64,000 bases of DNA, taken from the NCBI RefSeq assembly GCF_000374525.1, contig NZ_KB894571.1, positions 682,001 to 746,000 of the forward strand, given 5' to 3'. Made by a program: the position numbers and the translations under genes. Shown here piece by piece: positions 1 through 8,185 of this stretch. How positions within the stretch are numbered: position 1 is the stretch's first letter; each line of letters begins with the position of its first letter. The DNA comes from Amorphus coralli DSM 19760. GTDB lineage: Bacteria > Pseudomonadota > Alphaproteobacteria > Rhizobiales > Amorphaceae. The notes beneath the pieces are model-generated. The model was not told the origin of the DNA, searched no databases, and saw only the letters and a list, made by a program, of their open reading frames with translations.

Positions 1-1
1 C

Positions 2-169
2 CGCGACCTGCGTCCACTGGAACGCGCGGTGGCGTTCGCGCTGGGTGTGATGTCCATCGCGCCCAACCCAACCATTTCTCTGGTCTCGCTGGGGCTGATC
101 TCTTTGTTCATCGCCTGGCTGTGGTACGGACGAAAGCAGACACCCGACATCGCGGCATCCCGATCCTGA
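2..169 (+). CDS. C-terminal tail of a membrane protein, probably a TRAP transporter fused permease (5' truncated)
   Basis: An open frame enters from the left edge and stops at 167-169, giving 55 residues. The visible part has a charged start (RDLRPLERA), two hydrophobic stretches split by a Pro/Asn turn (MSIAPNPTISL), and a short basic tail ending in RKQTPDIAASRS. A terminal helix after an 'ERA' motif is common at the end of fused 4TM/12TM TRAP permeases, which import organic acids using the sodium gradient. That family call is inference from a short tail; any polytopic membrane protein remains possible. Confidence 0.45.
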   Translation, partial: RDLRPLERAVAFALGVMSIAPNPTISLVSLGLISLFIAWLWYGRKQTPDIAASRS

Positions 170-253
170 CACTGAACCACCGACGATGCCCGATCGACGC
201 GGCGGCGCTATAGTCCGCCGCGTCCTTCCGTGTCCGCACGAGTTTCCCTCCTC

Positions 254-1489
254 ATGCGCCGTTTTCCCATCGAACCGATCGTGCATCCGCTTCCCCGACT
301 GCGCGATCTGCGCGCGGGCCTGACCGCCGAAACGCTGTCGGTCGCCGCCATCGCCATGATTCTGTCGGCGACGGGCACCTTCGCCATCCTGCTCACCATC
401 GGCCGCGAAGCCGGTCTTTCGGCTGCCCTGATCGGGTCGCTGGCAGCGGTGATCTACAGCCTGGGCGGCATCGCGACCATCATCCTCTCGCTCGTCTACC
501 GCCAGCCCATCACAGTCCTTTGGACCATTGCCGGCGCGACGCTTCTGCCGGCCGCACTCACCCACATGAGTTTCGCGGAGGCCATGGGCGCCTGCCTTGT
601 CACGGCAGCGGCCCTGGTCATCCTGGGCCTGTCCGGATCCATGCAGCGGCTGACCGCCCTGATCCCCCTGCCGGTGGCACTCGGCATGCTGCTTGGGGTG
701 TTCCTGCCGTTCGGGACCAACATGGTGAAAAGCGTTGGAGCGGAGCCGGAAATCGCCGGCCCTATGGTGGTGGCCTTCCTCGCCGTCATGGCGTGGCCGT
801 CGATTGCCCGGCGCTGCCCGCCAATCCTCGCCGCCCTCGTTGCCGGCCTCGCCGCGGTGGCGCTGTTCGCTCCGATCGACACGAGCGCACTGCCGGGCGC
901 GCGCCTCGCGCATCCGATCCTGGTGGCACCCGCCTTCAGCGTCGAGGCAATCCTGTCGCTGGCGCCGGCGATGCTTCTCACCGTCATCGCGATCCACAAT
1001 GCCCAGTCGTTCGGCATCCTGCGGGCCCGCGGCTTCGCTCCTCCCGTCAACGCAGCCACGACTTGGATCGGCGGCGTCAGCGCCGTGAACGCGCTGTTCG
1101 GTGGAATCCCGGCCGCCGTCGCCACCATTCACACCGCCCTGTTCTCTGCGGCGGGTCCCAAGGCGAACCGATTCGTCGCGGCGCTGCTGTTCGGCTGTTA
1201 CGCGATCCTTCTCGGCATATTCGCCCCGACCGTTGCCGACCTCGCCCTGATCCTGCCCGGGGCCCTCACCGCCACGCTGGCCGGTCTCGCACTGCTCGGT
1301 GTACTTGAGGACGCGTTCAGCCGTGTCTTTGCCGGCGGTCACCGGTTCGCCGCTCTCATCACATTTCTGGTCTCCGCATCGGGGATCGCGCCGTTCGGCC
1401 TGTCTTCGGCCTTCTGGGCGCTCTGTGCGGGGCTTACGATCGTCTGGACGATGGACCGCCCGACTCCAGACGACGGATCCGTCGTCTGA
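254..1489 (+). CDS. BenE-family transporter (benzoate/H+ symporter-like)
   Basis: This 411-residue polytopic inner-membrane protein has about 11-12 hydrophobic segments and matches the BenE family of proton-coupled carriers in length and in its motifs (FGGIPAAVATIHTALF, the LILPGALTATLAGLALLG region). Family members import benzoate, but substrates of most homologues are untested, and no aromatic-degradation gene lies nearby, so the substrate is open. The ATG at 254 is chosen; a GTG at 230 would add eight residues. Neither has a strong ribosome site. It follows the truncated permease by 84 bp and may be transcribed alone. Confidence 0.8.
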   Translation: MRRFPIEPIVHPLPRLRDLRAGLTAETLSVAAIAMILSATGTFAILLTIGREAGLSAALIGSLAAVIYSLGGIATIILSLVYRQPITVLWTIAGATLLPAALTHMSFAEAMGACLVTAAALVILGLSGSMQRLTALIPLPVALGMLLGVFLPFGTNMVKSVGAEPEIAGPMVVAFLAVMAWPSIARRCPPILAALVAGLAAVALFAPIDTSALPGARLAHPILVAPAFSVEAILSLAPAMLLTVIAIHNAQSFGILRARGFAPPVNAATTWIGGVSAVNALFGGIPAAVATIHTALFSAAGPKANRFVAALLFGCYAILLGIFAPTVADLALILPGALTATLAGLALLGVLEDAFSRVFAGGHRFAALITFLVSASGIAPFGLSSAFWALCAGLTIVWTMDRPTPDDGSVV

Positions 1490-1669
1490 CACCGCAGTTC
1501 GCATTTCCAGCAACGACAGATCAGAAGCATCAGCTCCCAGCCAATTCCATAAACGGAGAACCAGCGTCCAATCGTGACCGAAGATCGTGGAAACTTTGCA
1601 AACTGCGCCTAGCCGCCTCGCCTTACATTGAGCGTCTCGAATGAAGTGACGCGACGAACGGAGGCATCC

Positions 1670-1909
1670 ATGCGCAGCTTGTTCACCGAGCATCCCGATT
1701 CGGTCGGCGAGACCTACACCGAGCACATGGGCGTGGCCTTCTCGTTCGGCACGAAGATGCTTGGAGCCGGCGTCGCCTGTCTCCTCCACGGCATCTTCCC
1801 GTTCATGTTCACGACCACGGGCAGCCGCGCCGTGACCGAGCTGCACGACCGGATGGTGGCTCATCGTCGCCGGACACCCGTTACGACGCCCCAGCCCTCG
1901 GAAGTCTGA
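1670..1909 (+). CDS. DUF6356 family small protein
   Basis: The product is 79 residues. The ATG at 1670 is preceded by GGAGG at 1660-1664, so it is preferred over an in-frame TTG at 1628. It starts with a motif typical of DUF6356 (LFTEHPDSVGETYTEHMGVA), followed by one amphipathic/hydrophobic stretch (FSFGTKMLGAGVACLLHGIFPFMF) and a basic tail. The family is widespread in alphaproteobacteria and has no known function; the hydrophobic centre suggests membrane association. It stands alone between a transporter and a TetR gene. Confidence 0.7.
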   Translation: MRSLFTEHPDSVGETYTEHMGVAFSFGTKMLGAGVACLLHGIFPFMFTTTGSRAVTELHDRMVAHRRRTPVTTPQPSEV

Positions 1910-2041
1910 TCGGGCAACGCTTCACCTCCGGCCGTTCGGAGATCCATCGACGGTGCTGCGGCGCCGGAGCCGTTTCGCGGCTCCGGTTGCATTCGTTCGG
2001 CCGATCCTGTTTCTTCCAGAAGGAAGGAACGGGGACGGTCT

Positions 2042-2671
2042 ATGGCTCAGATCAAGAAGCAGGCAGTGGCCGAGGCCATCCTGGAGGCCGCGACCACCCT
2101 CTTCCGCGAGCGTGGCTACAGCCGCACGTCCATGGCCGAGATCGCCCGGACCGCCCACACTTCCACATCCAACATCTACGTCTATTTCTACTCCAAGCTC
2201 GATATCCTCTTCGCCATCTACGAACCGTGGCTCGAGGAGCGTCTCGTCGGGCTGGAGGAGGAGATCGAGGCGCTGCCGACGCACCGCGAACGCTTGGTGC
2301 GGGTGCTGGACATGTTCTGGCGCGAGCTGCCGACCGCGGACAACGGCTTTGCCAACAATGTCATGCAGGCGCTCTCCACGGCCATGCCGGACGAGCCTTA
2401 CGACCGCACGCTTCTTGATCGGATGCTGGAACGACTGAGTCGCATGATCCGCAAGTCCCTGCCGCCGCATCGGCGCGCAACATGTGACGAAAGCGATCTC
2501 GCCTACATCGTCTTCATGGCCTTCGACGGCATCGCCATGCGCAACCAGTTGCGCAGCGGCGGGGCACGCGTCGACCGCAGCATCCAGATGATGGCCGACT
2601 TGTTGCTTGCCGACCCGGCAGCGTTTACCGAGCGGGACACGTCCCCGCCCTACCTCCTCCGCTCGTCCTGA
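2042..2671 (+). CDS. TetR/AcrR family transcriptional regulator
   Basis: The product has 209 residues. The N-terminal helix-turn-helix spans about residues 8-55 (EAATTLFRERGYSRTSMAEI, then TSTSNIYVYFYSK), the classic TetR DNA-binding fold. The remaining helical part is the ligand-binding and dimerisation domain and contains no recognisable ligand signature. The FYSKLDILFAIYEPWLEE continuation is typical of AcrR-type members. It precedes rpe by 123 bp and follows the DUF6356 gene on the same strand. The target is unknown; self-regulation is common in the family. Confidence 0.88.
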   Translation: MAQIKKQAVAEAILEAATTLFRERGYSRTSMAEIARTAHTSTSNIYVYFYSKLDILFAIYEPWLEERLVGLEEEIEALPTHRERLVRVLDMFWRELPTADNGFANNVMQALSTAMPDEPYDRTLLDRMLERLSRMIRKSLPPHRRATCDESDLAYIVFMAFDGIAMRNQLRSGGARVDRSIQMMADLLLADPAAFTERDTSPPYLLRSS

Positions 2672-2794
2672 TCTCGATCTGACACTCCCCGGCAATGGCG
2701 TGCAGCGTGGAAGAGCAGACCTCCCGCATTGCGATGATGCGCCTGCGGTGCCATTTTGCCGGCCATTCCCAAGCTCCCAGCCCGAGACCCGTCC

Positions 2795-3481
2795 ATGCCC
2801 GGCCCGATCCGCATTGCCCCGTCCATCCTGTCCTCCGACTTCTCCCGCCTCGGCGAGGAGGTTGCGGCGATCGACGCGGCAGGCGCCGACTACATCCATC
2901 TCGACGTGATGGACGGGCACTTCGTGCCCAACATCACGTTCGGCGCACCGGTCGTCTCCGCCATTCGCAAGGCGTCGCCCAAGGTCTTCGACTGCCACCT
3001 GATGATCGCGCCGTGTGATCCCTTCCTGGCTGACTTCGCCAAGGCTGGCTCCGATATCATCACTGTCCACGCCGAAGCCGGGCCCCACCTGGACCGGTCG
3101 TTGCAGGCGATCCGGGCGCTGGGCAAGAAGGCCGGCGTATCGCTCAACCCCTCGACGCCCGAAAGCGTCATCGAATATGTGCTGGATCGACTTGATCTCG
3201 TCCTGCTGATGACCGTCAACCCGGGGTTCGGCGGCCAGGCCTTCATCCCGTCCGTGACCGATAAGATCCGCCGGGTGGCGGAAATGATTGGCGACCGGGA
3301 CATCGAGATCGAGGTGGACGGTGGTGTCACGCCTGAAACGGCGGGCCCTGTCGCCGAGGCGGGGGCGACCGTTCTGGTGGCCGGATCTGCGGTGTTCAAG
3401 AATGGACCCGACACCTATGCCAGCGCCATTGCCGACATCCGTGCGGCGGCCGAGGCCGGTGCTGCCCGCCGCAACGCCTGA
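2795..3481 (+). CDS. rpe: ribulose-phosphate 3-epimerase
   Basis: Cytosolic enzyme that interconverts ribulose 5-phosphate and xylulose 5-phosphate in the pentose phosphate or Calvin pathway. The 228-residue TIM barrel shows the family motifs: APSILSSDF (8-16), the metal/catalytic [12 protein letters not shown] (35-46), HLMI (68-71), [10 protein letters not shown] (139-148) and EVDGGV (173-178) with the second catalytic Asp at 175. The ATG at 2795 is chosen because the protein then begins directly at the conserved IRIAPS strand; an upstream in-frame TTG at 2756 would add 13 non-conserved residues. No Calvin-cycle gene is adjacent. Confidence 0.95.
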   Translation: MPGPIRIAPSILSSDFSRLGEEVAAIDAAGADYIHLDVMDGHFVPNITFGAPVVSAIRKASPKVFDCHLMIAPCDPFLADFAKAGSDIITVHAEAGPHLDRSLQAIRALGKKAGVSLNPSTPESVIEYVLDRLDLVLLMTVNPGFGGQAFIPSVTDKIRRVAEMIGDRDIEIEVDGGVTPETAGPVAEAGATVLVAGSAVFKNGPDTYASAIADIRAAAEAGAARRNA

Positions 3482-3556
3482 GCAGCCAGCGCCGGCCGCG
3501 GAGCCGACTGCCCCGAAGCCGTTCGGGAAAGAGCCCCGGCTCGCTCAGGCAAGTCG

Positions 3557-4480
3557 CTACGTCTTCGACGGATCCCGCCCCGGCGCCTTCTCGCCGGCCG
3601 GCTGTTCGGTCGCGCCCAGCGCGTCCGCCAGCCGCGTCTTTGCCGACCCGGGCTTGAGCGGTTTCTGCTGGCTCTCGTGCGGCCGCCAGCCCGACAGCGC
3701 AATCAGATCGAACGTGGCGCGTAGCCGGCCGTCCGGGTCGGCGTGGAGGTCCCGGTAAATCTCCTCGGCACGGGCAAGAACGGACCGGGGCAATGGCCGC
3801 CGGTCGCGGCCGGCCAGGACGTTGGTTGCACCCATCGCCCTGAGGTCAGCCACCAGATCGCCCAGCACGGAATAGCGCACCGTATAGCGATCCACGTCGG
3901 CAACCGGTATTGCCATCCCCGCCCTCTGGAGGAGCGCCGCGGTGTCCTGCAGATCAAGGCTCGGATGGCAGCGCGGACTGGCGCCCCCGATCAGTTCGGC
4001 TTCCGCCGCCGTCAGCGCGCCCTTCAGTTCGTGCAGCGTATCTCCTCCAGCCATCACCGCGAGGAACAGGCCATCAGGCCGGAGAACCCGGTTCACCTGC
4101 ACGAAGAGGCCGGGCAGGTCGTTCACTGCCTGCGCTTGCAGAAGGGAGATGACGAGATCGGCTGAGCCATCGGCGAACGGCAGCGCTTCCTCGTCCACGA
4201 CCAGATCCGGGCCGCCGGCCGAGGGGTCGGCAACGAGGCTGTCGGCCCGCACCACGGAGCCGACGGCGGGTGTGGTGCGCAAACTGGCCGCCAGGAGCCC
4301 GCCGTGCCCGCCCAGGTCGATCGCGACGTCAAACGTGCGCTTGATGGCGGAAAGCCGATCGAGGGTGTCCTCCACCGCGATCTTCATGAGGAAATCCGCG
4401 CCGCGTCGCCCGCCGGAAAGCGCGCGGTTCCGACGCCGGGCAAGAAGGGCGCGGTCGAACAGTCTGTCCGGGCGGCTCAT
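3557..4480 (-). CDS. SAM-dependent methyltransferase, NDUFAF5/BioC-like
   Basis: The 307-residue product starts at MSRPDRLFDRALLARRRNRA and has a class I methyltransferase core: motif I as AIDLGGHGG (53-61), an acidic loop at PDLVVDEEALPF (91-102), and RVLRPDGLFL (131-140). The layout matches the alphaproteobacterial relatives of mitochondrial NDUFAF5, a complex I assembly factor, and also BioC. The true substrate is not evident. It is divergently transcribed from comF with 74 bp between starts. It stops 75 bp past the end of rpe, in convergent orientation. Confidence 0.82.
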   Translation of the reverse strand: MSRPDRLFDRALLARRRNRALSGGRRGADFLMKIAVEDTLDRLSAIKRTFDVAIDLGGHGGLLAASLRTTPAVGSVVRADSLVADPSAGGPDLVVDEEALPFADGSADLVISLLQAQAVNDLPGLFVQVNRVLRPDGLFLAVMAGGDTLHELKGALTAAEAELIGGASPRCHPSLDLQDTAALLQRAGMAIPVADVDRYTVRYSVLGDLVADLRAMGATNVLAGRDRRPLPRSVLARAEEIYRDLHADPDGRLRATFDLIALSGWRPHESQQKPLKPGSAKTRLADALGATEQPAGEKAPGRDPSKT

Positions 4481-4554
4481 CTGTGGTCCGTGTCCCTCTT
4501 CTCGTCCGATCAAATCGTTTCGCCGCCTCGCCGGGCAAGCGCTACACTGGGTTC

Positions 4555-5373
4555 ATGTGGGATCGCGACGCAGATCTTGCCGCCCCCGGCCCGACCGGAT
4601 GGGCAGCGCCAACGGTCGCAGCCCTCGCCGGTCTCGCCCGGCGCAGCGGCCGCGCGATGCTCGATCTCGTGCTGCCCCCAGCCTGTGCCTCCTGCCGCAG
4701 GCCGGTTGCCAACCAGAGCGGCCTGTGCAGCGACTGCTGGCATGCGCTGGCGCTGATCGAACGACCTTACTGCGAGCGCCTCGGCGTCCCGTTCGCCTAT
4801 GATCTCGGTCCCGGAGCACTGTCCGCCGAAGCCATCGCGCACCCCCCGCCCTTCGACCGGGCCCGTGCCGTCGCTCGTTATGACGACATCGCGGGTCGGC
4901 TGGTCCGCGCTCTCAAATACCGCGACCGACAGGAAATCGCCATCGTGATGGGTCGCATGATGGCCCGCGCAGGGCGGGAGCTGACCGGTTCCGCCGACCT
5001 GATCGTGCCGGTCCCCCTTCACCGCACCCGGCTGCTGCTGCGCGGGTTCAACCAGTCCGCCGCCCTGGCGCGCGTCATCGCGCACGAGTGCGGCCGGCCC
5101 TTGTCGTTCGACGCCCTGCTGCGCACCCGCGCCACCCGTCACCAGGTGGGGCTGGGCGCGACGGAGCGCGAAACGAATGTTCGCGGGGCCTTCCGCGTGC
5201 GCCCGGAAGCCCGGCTCGAGATCGAGGGGCGTTCGGTGCTGCTCGTCGACGACGTGTTCACCTCCGGCGCAACCGTCGCAGCCGCAACCCGTGCGCTCCG
5301 TCGCGGTGGCGCGGGCCGCGTGGATGTGCTTGTTTTCGCCCGGGTTGTCGGCAAATTGGGCGAGCCCATATAA
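4555..5373 (+). CDS. ComF family protein (phosphoribosyltransferase-like)
   Basis: The 272-residue protein has an N-terminal double zinc-knuckle-like pair (CASC at 44-47, CSDC at 58-61) and a C-terminal PRPP-binding loop VLLVDDVFTSGAT (228-240), the two marks of the ComF family. ComF takes part in DNA uptake and in recombination-linked processes in some bacteria, but in alphaproteobacteria the role is unproven. The ATG at 4555 is preferred; a GTG-type start at 4483 would overlap the divergent methyltransferase promoter region. It leads the comF-grxC-nitrilase-DUF1178 run, a frequent order in Rhizobiales. Confidence 0.88.
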   Translation: MWDRDADLAAPGPTGWAAPTVAALAGLARRSGRAMLDLVLPPACASCRRPVANQSGLCSDCWHALALIERPYCERLGVPFAYDLGPGALSAEAIAHPPPFDRARAVARYDDIAGRLVRALKYRDRQEIAIVMGRMMARAGRELTGSADLIVPVPLHRTRLLLRGFNQSAALARVIAHECGRPLSFDALLRTRATRHQVGLGATERETNVRGAFRVRPEARLEIEGRSVLLVDDVFTSGATVAAATRALRRGGAGRVDVLVFARVVGKLGEPI

Positions 5374-5404
5374 CGAGCGTCCACCTATTGAGACAGTGAG
5401 ACCC

Positions 5405-5668
5405 ATGGCGAGCGTCACGATCTACACGCGTCAGTTCTGCGGCTTCTGCGTTGCCGCCAAGCGGCTTCTGGAGCAGAAGGGCGCCGCCTTCGAGGAAGTC
5501 GACATCTCCTCTGAGCCGGGTCGCCGCCAGGAGATGGTGCAGCGCGCCAATGGCGGCAACACCTTCCCCCAGATCTTCGTCGGCGAGACTCATGTCGGCG
5601 GCTGCGACGAACTCTATGCGCTGGAGCGCTCCGGCAAGCTCGACGGCCTCCTGGCCGGGGCTGCCTGA
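5405..5668 (+). CDS. grxC: glutaredoxin 3
   Basis: This small cytosolic thiol-disulfide oxidoreductase reduces protein and glutathione mixed disulfides. It is 87 residues, the normal length for Grx3, with a dithiol active site CGFC (12-15), the cis-Pro region TFPQIF and the glutathione-binding VGGCDEL motif. The second active-site position is F where many bacterial Grx3 have P-Y or P-F; an F here also occurs in alphaproteobacteria. Its stop codon overlaps the next start in ATGA, so it is translationally coupled to the nitrilase gene. Confidence 0.93.
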   Translation: MASVTIYTRQFCGFCVAAKRLLEQKGAAFEEVDISSEPGRRQEMVQRANGGNTFPQIFVGETHVGGCDELYALERSGKLDGLLAGAA

Positions 5669-6540
5669 TGGCCGGACCCGATCTCGAAGACCGCGCGGGC
5701 GTGCGCGTTGCCGCCATCCAGATGCGCGGCACGCGCGATATCGCCCGCAACATCGAGGAGGCCGACCGGCTGGTATGCGAGGCTGCCCGCCAGGGCGCGG
5801 CCTACGTCCAGACGCCGGAGATCTCCAATCTCGTGGAGCGCGATGGTGCGCGAATGCGCGCAGAAATGCGCAGTGAAGCCGACGACCCGATGCTTGCGCA
5901 CATGCGCGCGCTGGCGAGCGAACTCGGCATTCATCTCCACCTCGGATCGCTGGCGCTGTCCGAGGGCGACACCGCCGTGAACCGCGGCTTCGTGATCGGA
6001 CCGGACGGCACGATCCTGGCGCGCTACGACAAGATCCACATGTTCGACGTCGACCTGCCGGATGGCGAATCCTGGCGGGAGTCGCGGACCTACCGGCCGG
6101 GTGAGCGCGCCGTTCTGGTCGATCTGCCCTTCGCCGCGCTCGGCCTTTCGATCTGCTACGACGTGCGCTTTCCCGCCCTCTATCGGTCGCTTGCGGTGGC
6201 CGGTGCGGAGATCCTCACCGTGCCCGCCTGCTTCACCAAACAGACCGGCGAGGCCCACTGGCACGTCCTCACCCGTTCGCGGGCCATCGAGACCGGCTCC
6301 TTCCTCGTCGCCTCCACGCAGGGCGGCCACCACGAGGACGGCCGCGACAGCTTTGGCCACGCCATCATCATCGACCCGTGGGGCCGGGTGATCGCCGAGG
6401 GCGGCGAGGATCCCTGCGTGGTGGTCGCCGATCTCGACCTGTCGAAGGTGGCGGCGGCACGCCGGCGCATCCCCGCGCTCACCAATGCACGGGCCTTCGC
6501 CACGCCGGAACCGGTTCGACCGCTGGAGCCGCACGCGTGA
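5668..6540 (+). CDS. carbon-nitrogen hydrolase (nitrilase superfamily, Nit1/Nit2-like amidase)
   Basis: The 290-residue cytosolic hydrolase carries the complete Glu-Lys-Cys triad of the nitrilase superfamily: E51 in TPEISNL, K122 in YDKIHMFD and C163 in SICYDVRFP. Branch features (YDKIHMFDVDLPDG, TRSRAIE) resemble Nit1-type deaminated-glutathione amidases, a repair role that would suit its glutaredoxin neighbour. The exact substrate is inferred, not shown. It overlaps grxC by one base and the DUF1178 gene by four bases. Confidence 0.9.
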   Translation: MAGPDLEDRAGVRVAAIQMRGTRDIARNIEEADRLVCEAARQGAAYVQTPEISNLVERDGARMRAEMRSEADDPMLAHMRALASELGIHLHLGSLALSEGDTAVNRGFVIGPDGTILARYDKIHMFDVDLPDGESWRESRTYRPGERAVLVDLPFAALGLSICYDVRFPALYRSLAVAGAEILTVPACFTKQTGEAHWHVLTRSRAIETGSFLVASTQGGHHEDGRDSFGHAIIIDPWGRVIAEGGEDPCVVVADLDLSKVAAARRRIPALTNARAFATPEPVRPLEPHA

Positions 6541-7007
6541 TCCGATACCGGCTCGCCTGCGACCAGCGGCACGCCTTCGAGGCCTGGTTCCGCTCCTCCG
6601 AGGATTGCGACACCCAGCTGACCGACGGCACCCTGGCCTGCCCGATGTGCGGCTCCCAGGAAATCGACCGAGCCCTGATGGCGCCTGCCGTGGCCAAGGG
6701 TGGCGATGCGTCCGTGGCCACGGAACAGACGCTGCCTGCCGAGAGCGAGGCGCCGCAAAAGGCGGTTATGGCGCCCGACCCGAAGGTCGCGGAGATGATC
6801 GCCGCCCTGAAGGAGCTGCGCGACCGCGTCGCCGCCAGCGCCGACGATGTCGGTGAGCGCTTCCCGGAGGAAGCCCGCAAGATCCACTACGGCGAGAGCG
6901 AGCCGCGCGGGATTTACGGCAAGGCCACGGCGGAGGATGCCGCGGCGCTGGTGGAAGAGGGCGTCGAGGTGCTTCCCCTGCCCGCATTCCCCGAGGACCG
7001 GAACTGA
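6537..7007 (+). CDS. DUF1178 family protein
   Basis: A GTG start at 6537 overlaps the nitrilase stop (GTGA), giving 156 residues beginning IRYRLACDQRHAFEAWF. Two cysteine-containing clusters, C8 with H12 and CPMC in LACPMCGSQ, look like a small zinc ribbon at the N-terminus; the rest is helical and ends in a conserved acidic/basic patch (FPEEARKIHYGESEPRGIYG). The family is common in alpha- and betaproteobacteria and its function is unknown. The conserved linkage to grxC and the nitrilase is the main hint. Confidence 0.88.
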   Translation: MIRYRLACDQRHAFEAWFRSSEDCDTQLTDGTLACPMCGSQEIDRALMAPAVAKGGDASVATEQTLPAESEAPQKAVMAPDPKVAEMIAALKELRDRVAASADDVGERFPEEARKIHYGESEPRGIYGKATAEDAAALVEEGVEVLPLPAFPEDRN

Positions 7008-7059
7008 CCGACCGCGCGCCGGTCGTTCGGCTTCAAATTTTGCTGCAGCGCAGCAAGAT

Positions 7060-7854
7060 CTACACCCCGGACAGGATGGCCTGGACCGTTTCGTAGAGTG
7101 CCGGATCGCCGACGGCGAGCGCCGTATGGTCGGAAGCTGCCGGACCGCCGCTCCAGGATGTCAGCTTTCCTCCAGCGGCGTCCAGGATCGCCACGAAGGG
7201 GGCAACGTCGTAGATCTGCACGGCGGCTTCCAGAACGATGTCGCCATGACCAGCCGCAACCATGGCGTAGCCGTAGCAGTCGGTGCCGAAACGCACGGTC
7301 TTTACCCGGTCAGCCAGCGCCTCGAACGCGTCTTTCTGCGCGCCCGTGAACATCGACGGCGCCGTGGCGAACAGCGTGGCATCGGCAAGATCGCGACAGA
7401 CCCGCGTTTCCAGGACGCCGCCCTCATCGCCGCGCGACCAGCGCGAGACCGTCCCGTCGGACCAGAACCGCTCCCCGATATAAGGCTGCACCATCATGCC
7501 GGCGCGTGGCACGCCACCCTCCATGCAGGCGATCAGCGTGCCCCAGGTGGGCAGACCGGCGACGAACGCGCGGGTCCCATCCACCGGATCTAGAACCCAG
7601 ACGCGGTCGGCCTCCGCCCGCTCGATCCCGTACTCCTCACCGATGATGCCGTCGTCCGGAAAGACTTCCTCGATGAGGCTCCGCATGACCGCCTCTGCAC
7701 CGCGATCGGCCACGGTCACGGGATCGAACCCGTCCTCCAGCTTCGATTCCACCGCTTCCAGCTTGCGAAAGTGCGGCAGGATGGCCTCAGAAGCCGCATC
7801 TCCCAGCCTGTGCATGAGCGATACAGCCTGCTGCATGTCGCGCATATCAGCCAT
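7060..7854 (-). CDS. hisN: inositol monophosphatase family, probable histidinol-phosphatase
   Basis: The 264-residue Mg2+-dependent phosphatase has the IMPase metal motifs GEEYG (72-76), DPVDGTRAF (89-97) and a C-terminal D-V-A-P-F segment (IYDVAPFVAILDAAGG). The spacing and the TWGTLIA strand match HisN-type histidinol-phosphate phosphatases, which perform the penultimate step of histidine synthesis in actinobacteria and many alphaproteobacteria. Other His genes are not adjacent, so a general inositol-phosphatase role cannot be excluded. It converges on the DUF1178 gene with a 52-bp gap. Confidence 0.85.
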   Translation of the reverse strand: MADMRDMQQAVSLMHRLGDAASEAILPHFRKLEAVESKLEDGFDPVTVADRGAEAVMRSLIEEVFPDDGIIGEEYGIERAEADRVWVLDPVDGTRAFVAGLPTWGTLIACMEGGVPRAGMMVQPYIGERFWSDGTVSRWSRGDEGGVLETRVCRDLADATLFATAPSMFTGAQKDAFEALADRVKTVRFGTDCYGYAMVAAGHGDIVLEAAVQIYDVAPFVAILDAAGGKLTSWSGGPAASDHTALAVGDPALYETVQAILSGV

Positions 7855-8023
7855 GCGCTGCCTCGCGTGCGCCCTGAAACAGGCGCTTCGCTTTTTCCCG
7901 GTTCACTGGAATACCCTTCTAAATCATACTGATAGACAAAGCCCGTTTTCCAAACCCGCCTGCGAGCTGGTGTTGAAAAAGAGCCGCGCGCCAAGCTGCC
8001 TAAGAATTTTGCACGGCGCGCAC

Positions 8024-8053
8024 TTGACTTTTTGCGGTGCAATGGCGAATTAT
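8024..8053 (+). promoter_or_regulatory. candidate sigma-70-type promoter of the sRNA
   Basis: TTGACT at 8024-8029 and AATTAT at 8048-8053 are separated by 18 bp. Transcription from about 8060 would begin exactly at the base of the first predicted RNA hairpin. Confidence 0.55.
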
Positions 8054-8059
8054 TGCAGT

Positions 8060-8143
8060 GCGATATGACGCTGTCGTATCGCAGCCCTCCTTGGGCGTTT
8101 CCTCCCTAGACTTGGGCCGCTTCAGCTGAAGCGGCCCTTTTTT
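8060..8143 (+). ncRNA. trans-acting small RNA, alpha-r8/MmgR-like
   Basis: An 84-nt transcript is predicted with three stacked elements. Hairpin 1 has a 10-bp stem, 8060-8069 with 8073-8082 and loop GCT. Hairpin 2 is GCCC/GGGC, 8084-8087 with 8093-8096. A single-stranded linker follows, and then a perfect 10-bp terminator stem, 8114-8123 with 8128-8137, ending in six T. The linker contains TTTCCTCCCT at 8098-8107, the decamer that I recall as ultraconserved and unpaired in the alpha-r8 family (MmgR of Sinorhizobium). CCUCC is anti-Shine-Dalgarno-like, so it could block ribosome sites with Hfq help. Structure is seen; family membership is from memory and untested. Confidence 0.72.
8114..8143 (+). 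terminator. intrinsic terminator of the sRNA
   Basis: GGGCCGCTTC pairs perfectly with GAAGCGGCCC around an AGCT loop and is followed by TTTTTT, a textbook Rho-independent terminator. It ends the sRNA and may also limit read-through toward the convergent hydrolase gene. Confidence 0.88.
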
Positions 8144-8185
8144 CTTGTCAGGCCTCCCGTGCCGACAGGCCCCCGGACCAGCCGC

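Larger units (their letters stand above)
7855..8185. other. 331-bp intergenic region containing a small RNA gene
   Basis: No protein gene is evident here. The left part (7855-8020) is the leader region of hisN on the minus strand and is AT-richer than its surroundings. The right part holds a plus-strand promoter, the sRNA at 8060-8143 and its terminator. The hydrolase gene at 8186 converges on this stretch. Confidence 0.7.

Noticed and set aside
2756-2794. Upstream TTG start for rpe
   Set aside because: It would add 13 residues not seen in the family; the ATG at 2795 directly precedes the conserved first strand.
7022-7056. Terminator TTGCTGC-GCT-GCAGCAA between DUF1178 and hisN
   Set aside because: The stem is only seven pairs and the following AATTTG is too short a U-tract to call with confidence.
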